The notes below the pieces were generated by a model. That model saw nothing but the letters and a program-made list of their open reading frames with translations, did no database searches and had not been told where the DNA came from. This document shows, in pieces, positions 46,267-57,800 of a stretch of DNA of 64,000 nucleotides. The stretch is from Tachypleus tridentatus (taxonomy: Eukaryota > Arthropoda > Merostomata > Xiphosura > Limulidae), in the NCBI RefSeq assembly GCF_004210375.1, contig NC_134830.1:50706667-50770666 (forward strand). The letters are read 5' to 3'. Both the position numbers and the translations under genes were made by a program. Each line of letters starts with the position of its first letter. The stretch's first letter is position 1.

Positions 46267-46983
46267 TAGACAAAATAGATACTTTAGGTTTTCAATTTGT
46301 ACTTTTCAACTACACCTAGCTCAGCTGTTGTCTACAGCAATGTTTCTCAAAGGGAATGTATGTTTTTATGATTGATGAAATATGTTTTTAATGTGTTATT
46401 TTTATGTCTTTCTTAACTACCTGAAACTACTTAAACACAAAGAAAAATTTAAACACGCTTTCTACAGAATGATATAAAAAACATCTTTAAAAGTTTATCA
46501 TCAAAAGCTGTTCCACTAACCACTTATTACTTACTCGTATCCACAGCTAGGAATTAATTTTTTTACTTATTTTGGAAATGTGGCCTTGGATTTTCAAACT
46601 AGGAATTCTCAAGTCATAACCCAAGAAACTAGAGAAAATCATATCAGTAGTATAAATATATGAGCGTAACCAGCGGGACTCGTACAAATCCCCTTCCAAG
46701 GCAAGTAGAAGTCCAACACGTGATAATTTTCTTTATCCATCGTTTTTACGCACACCTGGTAAAGGTATAATGAAGAGGAATATTTGTTGAACACTTGTAC
46801 ATTACAAACGTACAAACACATGAAGTAATTTTTCGTGGAACGTGTACGAGTAGTTAATTAAAGCCCAGTTGTTGGAAGTAGATAGCGGAGAAATTTGCGT
46901 ATAAACTTTCCCAGTATATGAAAAACTTTCTCCCAAGGCAGTAGTATCTATAGTCAATCACTCTGTTTCCTACACAGTGAGGT
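46267..46983. other. unique sequence
   Basis: No gene recognised. The 60-codon - strand frame at 46639-46821 resembles nothing. Confidence 0.4.
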
Positions 46984-47235
46984 TCGATTTTTCTAACCTC
47001 ACGCAAAGCCCTAGCCGTCCCTAATTTAATTAGAAAGACTAGAGGGAAGTCAACTAGTCATCATCACTCACCGCCAATACTTGGACTACTCTTTTACCAA
47101 CGAATAGTAGAATTAACTGTGGCATTATAACGCTCTCACGGCTGAAAGGGTGAGCATATTTGGTGGTACATGGATTTGAACCCGCGCCCCTCAGATTGGG
47201 AGTCAAGTTCCCTAAACACGTGGCTATGCTGGGCT
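46984..47235 (-). mobile_element. SINE-A, antisense, first of a tandem pair
   Basis: Tail and body with a deletion near the tail (AAAGCCCTAGCCGTCCCTAA), complete B box complement (TGGATTTGAACCCGCGCCCC) and head complement ending GGCTATGCTGGGC. Confidence 0.88.
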
Positions 47236-47503
47236 AATTTGTTTGTTTGTTTTTGAATTTTGCACAAAGCTACTCGAGGGCTATCTGTGCTAGCCATCCC
47301 TAATTTAGCAGTGTAAGACAAGAGGGAAGGCAGCTAGTCATCACCACCCACCGCCAACTCTTGGGCTACTTTTTTACCAACGAATAGTGGGATGGACTAT
47401 TACATTATAACGCCCCCACGGCTGAAAGGGCAAACATGTTTGGCGCGACGGGGATGCGAACCCGCGATCCTCAGATGACGAGTCGCACGCCTTAACCCAC
47501 CTG
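47236..47503 (-). mobile_element. SINE-A, antisense, second of a tandem pair
   Basis: Begins TTTGTTTGTTTGTTTTTGAA directly after the head of the preceding copy. Carries the full body and head complement (GGGATGCGAACCCGCGATCC, ACGCCTTAACCCACCTG). This copy is closer to consensus and probably younger. Confidence 0.9.
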
Positions 47504-47806
47504 ATGATTGTGAAAGTAACGTATGGCTTCGATATAAATCGATTTATGGGATCATCCAAATTTCTAGACCCATTACTAAGAGTTGAAGAAAGTGTGGTTT
47601 CAAGTTTTTTATTTTATATTAAACTTTTATGTAAACTAATACATTTAAAGAATATCGACATAATTTATGTGTAATTAACATTTATATTTATTTTTGTTCG
47701 CTGTACTGAGTAAAAGACAACTTAAAGCAGGATAAATACAATAACGCCACTATATGTCAAGATGGAAGAAGTAAATGTTGAATGTTTTCTGTTGTTTTGT
47801 TTTATT
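47504..47806. other. AT-rich unique spacer
   Basis: No gene or repeat recognised. Confidence 0.4.
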
Positions 47807-47808
47807 TA

Positions 47809-48153
47809 CCGTGTTTCTCCGATAATAAGACCTACCCATAAAATAAGACCTAGTGTGATTTTTGGGGATAGTTTTAATATAAGCCCTAGTTAAGAGTGGC
47901 AGGAAGAGGAAAGAAATAAAAAAAAATTAATTTATTAATTAGTTTAATAGTTAGTTAATTAGTTTGTTTAAGTATTAATCAGTTAGTTTAATAGTTTAAT
48001 AATAGTTTATTTTAAATGGTTAGTTTAATAGTGTTACTTTGTAACTTCATTTTTTAATATATCAAAATAAGACATCCCCCGAAAATAAGCCCTAGTGTCA
48101 TATTTTGGAGTGAAAATTAATATAAGCTCTGTCTCGTTTTCGGAGAAACACGG
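47809..48153. mobile_element. 345-bp TA-flanked MITE
   Basis: The ends are inverted repeats: CCGTGTTTCTCCGATAATAA then GACC on the left, and CTCGTTTTCGGAGAAACACG then G on the right. TA lies at both borders (47807-47808 and 48154-48155), as for Tc1/mariner-type elements. Subterminal copies of AATAAGCCCTAGT and AATAAGACCTAGT occur near both ends. The interior is an AT-rich run of TTAGTTTAATAGTT repeats without coding sequence. Confidence 0.88.
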
Positions 48154-48155
48154 TA

Positions 48156-48733
48156 GTAATAGATGTGTAGGAACTGGAATGTATTACGTATGGTAGTTGT
48201 GGTTGCATTCTCTACCATTAGTGCAAACGTTTTTAGTTTACATATTCTGGGATGTAGACGGGTGGTTAATAGTATTTAAAGACAACATCTAAACTCAATA
48301 TATTTTTTAAAATTTTCGAGCTTAATCTCTTGTTGTACGTGTAATAGTCTGTTGTTATTTTTTTAGTGCTAATGTTGAAGTCCTAGTATGTTAGTAGTAA
48401 TGATGTTAAACGTGTGCTACGTGTGAAGGCTATAGAGGAAACTTTCTGAAGTCGGGTAATTTTAAAACCTTTTTACGAGTTTAGTACAGACCAAAACTTG
48501 CGTGGGTTGCAGCTCAAATCTTTCCAATTCGAATAACAATAAAGTCAAAGGCTTTTAAAACACAATTTTTTCTTTTATCTTAAACTTTTAAGTAAAAAAT
48601 TATACATTTGAAAATATCAATTTTCTTTTCATCGACATTTGTATTTTTGTTACCCAACATTATTACAAGCTGGGAATTTGTTTTACATCACTTGCATTAT
48701 ATTTTATAAATACGATAGTGTTCTGCTTTTGAA
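48156..48733. other. presumed 5' flank of the acid phosphatase gene
   Basis: No repeat recognised. An in-frame TAG at 48716-48718 lies upstream of the chosen ATG. A TATAAATA at 48705-48712 is only about 22 bp before the ATG, too close to be an obvious core promoter for this start, so I do not call a promoter. An untranslated first exon could lie further left. Confidence 0.4.
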
Positions 48734-48841
48734 ATGTTAATCAGAAAGTATTTCCTGGATATTTTCTACTGTGTATTTTTACAAATACTGATAGTGACAG
48801 TGAAAGCGGGTGATCAAAGCTCACTTCAACTTCTTCAAATT
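48734..48841 (+). CDS. acid phosphatase coding exon 1 (signal peptide)
   Basis: 36 codons from ATG to ATT, then the donor GTAAGT. Charged start MLIRK, a hydrophobic core (FYCVFLQILIVTV), a likely cleavage region after VKA, and the beta strand SSLQLLQI that leads into the catalytic loop of the next exon. The upstream in-frame stop at 48716-48718 supports this start. Confidence 0.85.
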
Positions 48842-51800
48842 GTAAGTTATATTTTTAATCTAATTTACATAATTTAATGTAAAAATAGAGACCGGTTATA
48901 TTTTTGCTATTTCACCATTTGAAACAGTTATCAAAAGACTAGAATTAATGTATGGGAAAAAAATAAGCTGGATTTATAGATATTTTTATAATAATAATAA
49001 TAATAATAAAGTTACACGTTATTATGATTGCAAGTCAGTGGTATGTAAATATAAGATGTAAAGTGTGTTTTTTAAATATTTTTCTAATCATTACAAATTG
49101 CTACTCAGGAGGTCTGTATTTCAGTTTCAGAATGTGCTTATTACACTAATGATTGTGGTATTTAAATTCCAGTTAAATACTTTTTTTTTTGTATATGCTG
49201 TTCAAAAACCATTACAGGTTTGAATAAAAATGCATTTGTCTAGGTCTTAAGTTTTGCCAAATCCACACAGTTGTTATATCTAATGGTCCTAAGTGACCAA
49301 TTTACTGGAAAAAAGCATATATTCTTCACTGAAAGTTATTGGTATGTTCTTGTATAATATCATAGACAAAATTACCTAAATAAAGCTTATGTAAAGTCCC
49401 TCACCTTTACTGGTGTAATTTCTAGTTAAAAAGAAAAGCAATGTAATCATATCTAATATTAAGATTTCTTCAAAATCTGAAAGACCAGTATTTTTTTTTT
49501 TTTGTAATTATTGCAAATACAAAATTTAAAAACTGTTTTATAGTTTATAGGAAGTTCAGTATCTTCCATTTTTAAGTGAATATTATGTTCACACAAGCTA
49601 AACATTTGCTTACTAAAATTTTCATTCATGTATATAGAAAAGAGGCATTTAAGTATAATACAAATATTTATTAGTGGACTATATTTGCTTCATTGATAGG
49701 GTTGTTGGATATCAAATGTTATTTTCTGTTAAAGTCTCTGTTTGTACATAGCATTGTAATGAAAAATAACATCATTTCCTGTGGTTTTTGTTTTTTAATT
49801 GGCTAATCATTTCAGCTCCATTTAAAATTCTATCAATTTGGAAGTGCATCCTACAGACTGTATGCAACTTTCATGTTGCCATGTAACCATACATGGAAAG
49901 TATGAACCTCCACAACAAAAGAATGCAAGTCATGTGATTAAGCTGCTTGGAGATGTGGGGCTAAAGGACATCTTGAAAATCAGTTTATGTTTTTATTATT
50001 ATTATTAAAAAAATCAATTAACACAAAAGAGAAAACAACCAACCAATCAAATGCTAAATGAAACAAAGAAACAACCCACAATCATTGTTCTAGTGTACAG
50101 CTGGCTAGTCAAAGAGGAACAAACTGTTTTATTTTTTAAACTTCCATTAAAGATGGACATTTTGTATTCTTTAACACTAAGTTTGATCTTTATATTGGTA
50201 AATTAACTGGACTTGTTTGAATATTAATAGAATACATTATTAAATAATTGGAATTATAAAACTAGTTGGGTCCATAATCTCTTAATTGGCTGTAAAATTA
50301 TAAAATGATGAGGCTTAGATACCCTAAGAATTTTAACTTTGGATCTTGAAAAAAATAATATAAACATTCCCTTTTTTTTAATCAGATTATCCACCCAGTT
50401 TTTTCATTGTTAAAATAATCTTGTAGATCTTTGAAATAATCTTTTTTGAAACTCTGACATAAAGAACACCAGAATTAACATTATATCCTGCTGTCTCTGA
50501 ATGATAACCTGATTAGAATTGTTGCTGATAAGTAGAGCATTGGTTTATCAAAGTCAGCTGTAGGTATTCTAATTGGCTGCAGTACAGTGTATCTACAATG
50601 CAGATGTGCTCTTGTGGGTTTTGCAAACACCAGATGTGTATTCCCCTTTAAATTTTAAAACCAAAAATTAATGTTCTTAAGTATATCTTTTAGAGACTAT
50701 ATATGACTGTTTTTCATTTTATGTGGATTATTTACTTGCTTCTCTTCATATCAAGTAATAAATAGGATATAATTTCTAGGCAAGTATCAACAAGCTGCTA
50801 TGGTGACAGTCACTGGTAGATTATGCAAGCTTGGATTATTGAAGCCTTAAATCTTTATATAGTAATGTTTTATAAACCTAAAATTTTGGTAGCATAGACA
50901 GTTGATAATTCTTATTTATGTTCTATATAAATTTAAATATCAACATCAGTAGCCTGGTCAATTGCAAAAAATCCAAACAAGTATCATCTCTGTTCAAGAA
51001 AACTCAGTCAAATGAGGAAGTTTGGTGACAACATTTCTTTTATAATTTTCAAGCCAGCTTCTCACAAATAAAATTACCGGTTTTATGTGTGTTTAATACA
51101 GTCTATAAAATATTTTGAAATTTCCTAAAATATGATTTTCATTAACTCTGTAAATCAAATGGTGTTTAACATCCTGATCCCATCAAACTTTTTTTTTTTA
51201 CAATCCAAAGATTTTATTTCAAATATGTGCAGAATCACTCTGAAAAAAGAAAAGAACTTTCAACTTTCTAATATGATTTATTAATATTAGTAAGTAATTT
51301 ATTATTCCAAGACATGATACAATCCCTGAGCGTGTTTATCTTTTAACGTTAATACCTGAAGGATTGTTTATAGAACCAAAAACTGCAGAACCTTGTTAAG
51401 AGTATAATTCCCATTTCTAGTAAACATTCAGCTGTTTTCTTGGTACAAGCTATCTGTTTAGTTATTATTAAAAAGCCAAGTATAAAACCAAGGTAAAATT
51501 ATATCTGTGACAAAGTAAAAGACTTGTGAATCCTGGTAAGCTAAATAAATTTCTATATGAGTTATTACAAAACAGTATACAAGCACTTTGTTTTATTGGC
51601 TAAATATATAGTAAATGAAATGTGTAGTTTTCATTAGATGTGCTAGTAAAGTGAAAGTTTCATGTTACCATGTAGTACAGTGTATGTGTTAATAGATGTG
51701 TATTAGGAGATCCACATTTGTACTTGTTACATGTTGTATTGTTAGATTTATTTTAACTTCATATAATGTATAAGTGTTATTACAGCTTTATCGCCATGGT

Positions 51801-54800
51801 GATCGCACACCATTAGAATGTTTGATACAGATCAAATAAAAATTATACATGGCCAGAAGGACTCGGAAGATTAACAAACGTAAGGAAAAGTTTTATAAAG
51901 ATTATTTGGTACAGGTATTTTGGTGAGTGGCAGGAACTGTTTTAAAGTTTTATAGCAATGTGAATGTACATGAAAAATGTTTGATATAATATTGCATTTG
52001 AAAAACAATTTATGATGATATATTAAAAAAAAAAGCAAAGGTTATAGGAATATATGATGGAAATATGTGATGTTTTGTTGAAATGATTTGTATAGTATAC
52101 ACTTCATATTATTCATTTGAAGGTATTTGACAAGAGTATTATGTGGATATGTTTGTTTATAATTGAAAGAAACTATTAGTTTGGGAAAGTTAATCCATTG
52201 GTTGCTTCTGTAAGATAAAATTTATTTCAGTTATTATTGAAAGTAATGTACAAATGTAAAATTTAACCTCAAATATACATATTACATATAATTAAAATGA
52301 TTTAAGGATGATATTTAGACTAGTCTTTTATTAAACCAATAACTTTGTGATGTATATAGTTTAATTTGTAATAAAGGATGCAAAACTGATGTATTGTTTT
52401 CTAAAAAAAGAAACAAACCCAGGAAAAAAATTTTCCTTTATTTAACAGCATTGTAGCATTTTCATCGGATGTTTAAATAAATACTTCTGTTTGTGTAACC
52501 AAGTCTCTGATAGTTTACAGTCATAATTATTTCAAATAGAAGCATTCAGTTGCAAGTTTCAATTTTAGAAGCTTCGACAACTCCCAAACCAAACTGTTTG
52601 GAGTTTTTAGCTGATGTTTTTAGGTTTCAAATGATTCAAAATAGTTACATTCATAGTAGTAATAAAAATGGTTAGGAAAATCGCATTAAAAACTACAACA
52701 ATAATCAAACCTTAATGGTTTTAGTAGTTGGATCTATCTTCTTTAGGATTAAGTGAAAAAATGAATTCATTATTCTTGTGCAAATTGTAGTAAACATGTT
52801 TTGGATACCTGTAGCTCTTACAAGAAAGACTTTACTTGTGAATTCCTTTTATTCACCAGAATGTGAATTTTGGTGAAAAAAAAAAGACAATCAACAGGCC
52901 TAATCTATTTTTGAATTTTCTACTTTCACTGCAGCACACTAGATCTGTTATATTCACAGCTAAACAGTGCTGCAAGGAAGAGTGTAAAAGATAAAAAAGT
53001 TTCATATAATGGTGGAATACAAGTAGTGTTTCATTTTGATTTGTAGTCCTTTAGATAATGTTTTTTTATTCTGTAGGTAAAGAAGCATCCACTACACTAA
53101 TCAGTTAATTACAGTTGCTTAATTAATTAGTGAGTAGATGAACCAGTTATCTGTGTTCTGGTTATAAATCTTGTTAGTAAAATAAGTGACTTTACACTAA
53201 TGGAACTCAAGCTTGCTCTTCATTGGTCTGGTAGTACACCAGTCAGACCCAATGATATTCATTACAAGATGCTGTACCATCTCTCTCTTATTACTTTTCT
53301 GGTTGATTTTTAATTGGATCTAGCAGGAGAATACTTTGCTTGGCACTGAGCTATTGTCCTCTGTTTTTTCAAGCCCAGGAAGGATCTTGAGATTCCTTCA
53401 AACTATAGTTCAATTGCTTTGACTAGCTGTCTTTGTAAGATCTTGGAGAGCACGATTAATGCTTGTCTTGTCTGGTTCCTTGAATCAGATAACCTCCTCT
53501 CATCCACCCACTGAGTTTCAATGACAGTTTTCCACCATATACCACCTGATTTGTCTTGAAATGTCAATCAGGGAAGCCTTTCTCAAGCAACATCTTGTTT
53601 CTGTTTTTTTTATCTTGAGGAAGCTTATGATACAATGTAGAGGTATGGCATTCTGTGAGACCTCCCCTCATGGGTTGCATGGCCATTTGCCCATTTTTAT
53701 CAATTTTTTTAATGAACCAGTGATTCCAACTTTGTGTTTTTGACATTTTCCCATTGTTGCCCACAGGAACTTGGCTGTGTCTTGAGAATTCCACTTTTTT
53801 GTTACAAAGATTAATGCTTTTCATGGACAACTTCCCCTACAGTTGCAAATGGACTTTGTCGATGACTTCCACATCTTGTGTCAGTCATTGAGCATGAGGT
53901 GTATGGAGCAGCAATAATAGATTTTTCTCAATTGTTTACTAAAGTGGACCACAGCAAACAGTTTTACCTTTTCTCTCAAACTGTCTAGATGCACTTTTGC
54001 CACCAATAGGTTTCCACTCCAATCTTGAGCTCTGTCTTAGTGAAGTTGTGCTTCCTGTGTCCTGAGGTCAAGTTCTTGGGGCTTATATTTGACTGTAAGC
54101 TGACTTTCATTCCACACATCAAGCAGCTATGCATGAAGTGTACAAGGCCCACTGAACATCCTGCATGACCTCTCTCCCACCTCTTGGGGAGCAGGTTGAT
54201 TTTCTATGCTCGAGATTATTGTGCTTTCGTTCAGTCAAAAGTGGATTATGGGTTTCTGATCTATGGCTCTGTCAGAACCTTGGCCTTGAAGGCTGTTGGA
54301 CCCTGTTCATCATTTGGGGCTTTGGCTATGTGTGGGGCCTTTCCACATTTCTCCAGTCCAGAGTTTGTACACTGAGTCTCATGAACCTCCTCTACACCTC
54401 TGTCATTTGAAACTGTCTTTAATGAATGCTTTAAAACTTTGATCCTTACCATGGCATTCTACCTGGGTTTGTGTTTTCCTCCCTCAGTGGGCCATGTTTT
54501 TCAGAATACACAGTCTGCCATTATTCCTTCTGGCCTTTGTCTCCACAGGTCAGTGCATCATCCCATTATGACTTGTTACCATCCCCAAGTGTGACCTTTC
54601 TTTGAGTCATCTGAAGAAGGTAGATACTCCCAATTGGAAGTACCATCTTCTATTTGCTTAGTATCTTTCCATTCCCATTTATATGGATAGTTCAAAATCA
54701 GGTACTCTGTGGGCTCTTCCATGGTTTGTTGTAATTCAGTGGTTGCATACTGGATTCTCTCTACAATTTCTCTGTTCACTACCAAATTGTACATCACTTC

Positions 54801-57800
54801 TCTTGCTTTGGATCATGTAGAAGGTTTGCAGTATACAAACTGTACTATTTATGCCAATTTACTTAGCTCTCCATTGGCCCTTGAATCATTTCACATTAGT
54901 TCTCACCTTATTCTCATTGATATTCAAAACTGACTGCCCCATTTATCTTTATCATCTACTTTTATCCAATTTTTCTGGATACCAGGTCATGTTGATATTT
55001 GAGGGGACAAGTTAGCTGACACTACAGCTAAGTCTTGTCTGCTCTGACGCTATCACTGCCGAGCTTGTTCCATATATGGACTACAGTCCTCTACTCAAGG
55101 TTCGGCTCTGTGCCAGTTGGCAGTTGACTTGGAATGAGAAATGTGATAACAAGCTTTTCCAGATAAAACTTTCTATTGGATTTTGGCCGTCTAGTTTCCA
55201 TAAGGATCAGAAGGCAGAAGTTGTCCTAACTAGACTATGCATTGATTAGTTTTTAACTAATCGTTTTCTTTTACCTGGGACTGATGCATCAGTGTGTGGT
55301 CTGTGTGACACTCAAGTCATGATAGCTCACATTTTACTGTCATACTGTTATGACCTTGAGAAACGGCACCAGTTTAGACATGTTTTTACCATGGGTTTAC
55401 CCTTGATGATGGACAGTGTCATTGACAGTTGTGACACTGCATACTTTACAAATGTTTTTAATTTTTTAAAGGTCATTGGCCTTTTTAATTCTATTTAAGT
55501 TTTTATCTGATGTTGAACCACTGTTGTTATTTCAACTTAATTTCCTTGTACACTTTATGATATTTTCTCTTATTTTATTTGTTTACCAGTTGTTTGGTAC
55601 AGATAGCCTAGTTACTTTGCACTATAAAATGTCAAACAACTACAAATTTTCAAATGAAGTATATATATTCTTTTCTAGAATTGTGAAATTTAGATTCCTC
55701 GCTGATACAAAAATTGAGGTGAAATTTCTATTTGTTATCCATAACGCTTTGTCTTTAAAGGTTACTTGTTTATTAGGAAATATATAGCATTTGTTTTATA
55801 AAAGTTAAGCCTTATTAGCTAGATGCATTTGTTTTCCAAATACCAGAATTGGTAGTTGGTGGTGATGACTAGCTGCCTTACTTCTAGTCTATCATTAAAT
55901 TTGGGATGGCGAATACACACAACCTTTGTATAGCTTAGTGCAAAATGCAAGCCATTATAAGGTATGAAAAGTTAATTGTTATTACAAAATGGATTTGTTT
56001 ACATGCTAGGAAATGAAAAATGTTTGTTTTATAGTTTGGAATTTTTTTCATAATGAAGTGCTTTAAATGTTACAGTATAAATACTGAAAACTGGCTGAGC
56101 ACAAGAAATCGATATGCCTAATATTTGTGATAAAATTCATGACAACCTGGGACGATAAATTGTACTGTTATACTATGCTTCTTAGTGAAGTGGTGTTTTA
56201 TTTGCTTTGTTTTTATTATATTGCTAGAAAAAACACTCATTGCGTATTTCTATGGAGCTATAAAAGTTTCCAAAAATTCTGTAATGCAGAAATATGGCAA
56301 GTACATACAGATATTTAAACATATGTACCTATGATTTTTAAACCGAACTAAATATGTGTTTCCTTAATTCTCAAACTCTGAGTCATGGAAAATATTAAAT
56401 GTATGTAATTCAACAATATTATTTACCATTACTGGCACTAGTAAATGGGGCCAATACCCCAATTCCATTTGCATTGCTCCAAATTGTCAGTTGGCATCTT
56501 GAAAAATTAGGATAGCTAACCACGATAAGTGTAATACTGAAATGGCAAAAATGCCCACATGGGGGCCTGAGCCCTCTTAAATATTTAGCACTGCTTCTGA
56601 TTACTACAACAGTATTTTGGACAATGATGTTATTACAATAATATTAAATGTATTTTAATGCAATATCATTACAATGCTTATTGTCAGCTTTAGGAAGATT
56701 ATGTAATGAAGTAAAAAAATAAAAAAAAGATTAATCTGTTATATTGATACAGATATACTAAACATTTGGTTACACTAATCTAAACTAAGAATTATTTTAT
56801 TAGTTTATGCATGGGATATTTTACATCCAAATTTACATATTTTGAAAACCATAAAATACATGAACAAATATGTATAAAGAGCTTAGATACAAAAAGTAGT
56901 ATATTTCATTCCTGATAGAAGCAAGCATGGTATTGTATTAATTGTTAAAACAAGAACAATCCTGTAAGTTATATTTGTATTTTAATTTTTGGGTATATTT
57001 TATGATATGGGGACCAGCAAATAGATTTTTATAGCAATTTTCCCTTTGTTCAAGAAGTATTTTTACATTTCTCTACAAAAACTGCAACTAAAAAACATAA
57101 TTTATAACTGTTCATTTTCAGTTGAAAATCAGAGGTGTGAAAAAATAGCATTTAAGATTTATCTTCTATCTCTCAGAAGGCACTGCCCAAGAGGCCTTTC
57201 ATTGAATACTAGAACTCATCAGTTGGGCTGTTTCATGAGAGGTTTTCTGAAAGAATATTTATATAAATAACATACATTGTATGAGACTTTAGAAGCTGTG
57301 GTCTGAGCTCCAGAATAGGTAAATGAAGAGAAATATTGGAAAAACTGTACATTTTGTGAATTTTATCACAAATGGTAAGGGGTTGTTTTAATCATTAAGT
57401 ACTTATATTTGATTTATTAAAGTAGTGAGGTACTGGTATGAACTTAGACTATACTTTGTAAACAAACACAGAATGGTTCTTTAAATGAAAACTAGTGTTA
57501 GTGAAAATTGTACTGCATTATTGGTTAATATAGTCTTATGTATGTATATATTTAAAAAATAAGCTCATCCTTCCTTTCATCTTTATTGTGTAACAGTACA
57601 GGTTTTACAGACTTTAATTAAAAAATATAATTATTTATAATCACTTCCTTTAAAATGATATGGTAACATTTCATAGGTGGTTATCAAACTTAACCTGTTT
57701 GATCTTTTGGTGATTTTGTAATATACAACTTCTAAAATCCTAAGTGTTTTCAAGTCTTTCTGTTATCACTGTTATAACACCAGTACATATGGAGTACCAC

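Noticed and set aside
48705-48712. TATA box of the acid phosphatase gene
   Set aside because: TATAAATA lies only about 22 bp before the ATG in AT-rich DNA, leaving no 5' UTR at usual spacing.
53561-54452. Short frames in the LINE region as separate genes
   Set aside because: They are pieces of the decayed reverse transcriptase or its opposite strand.
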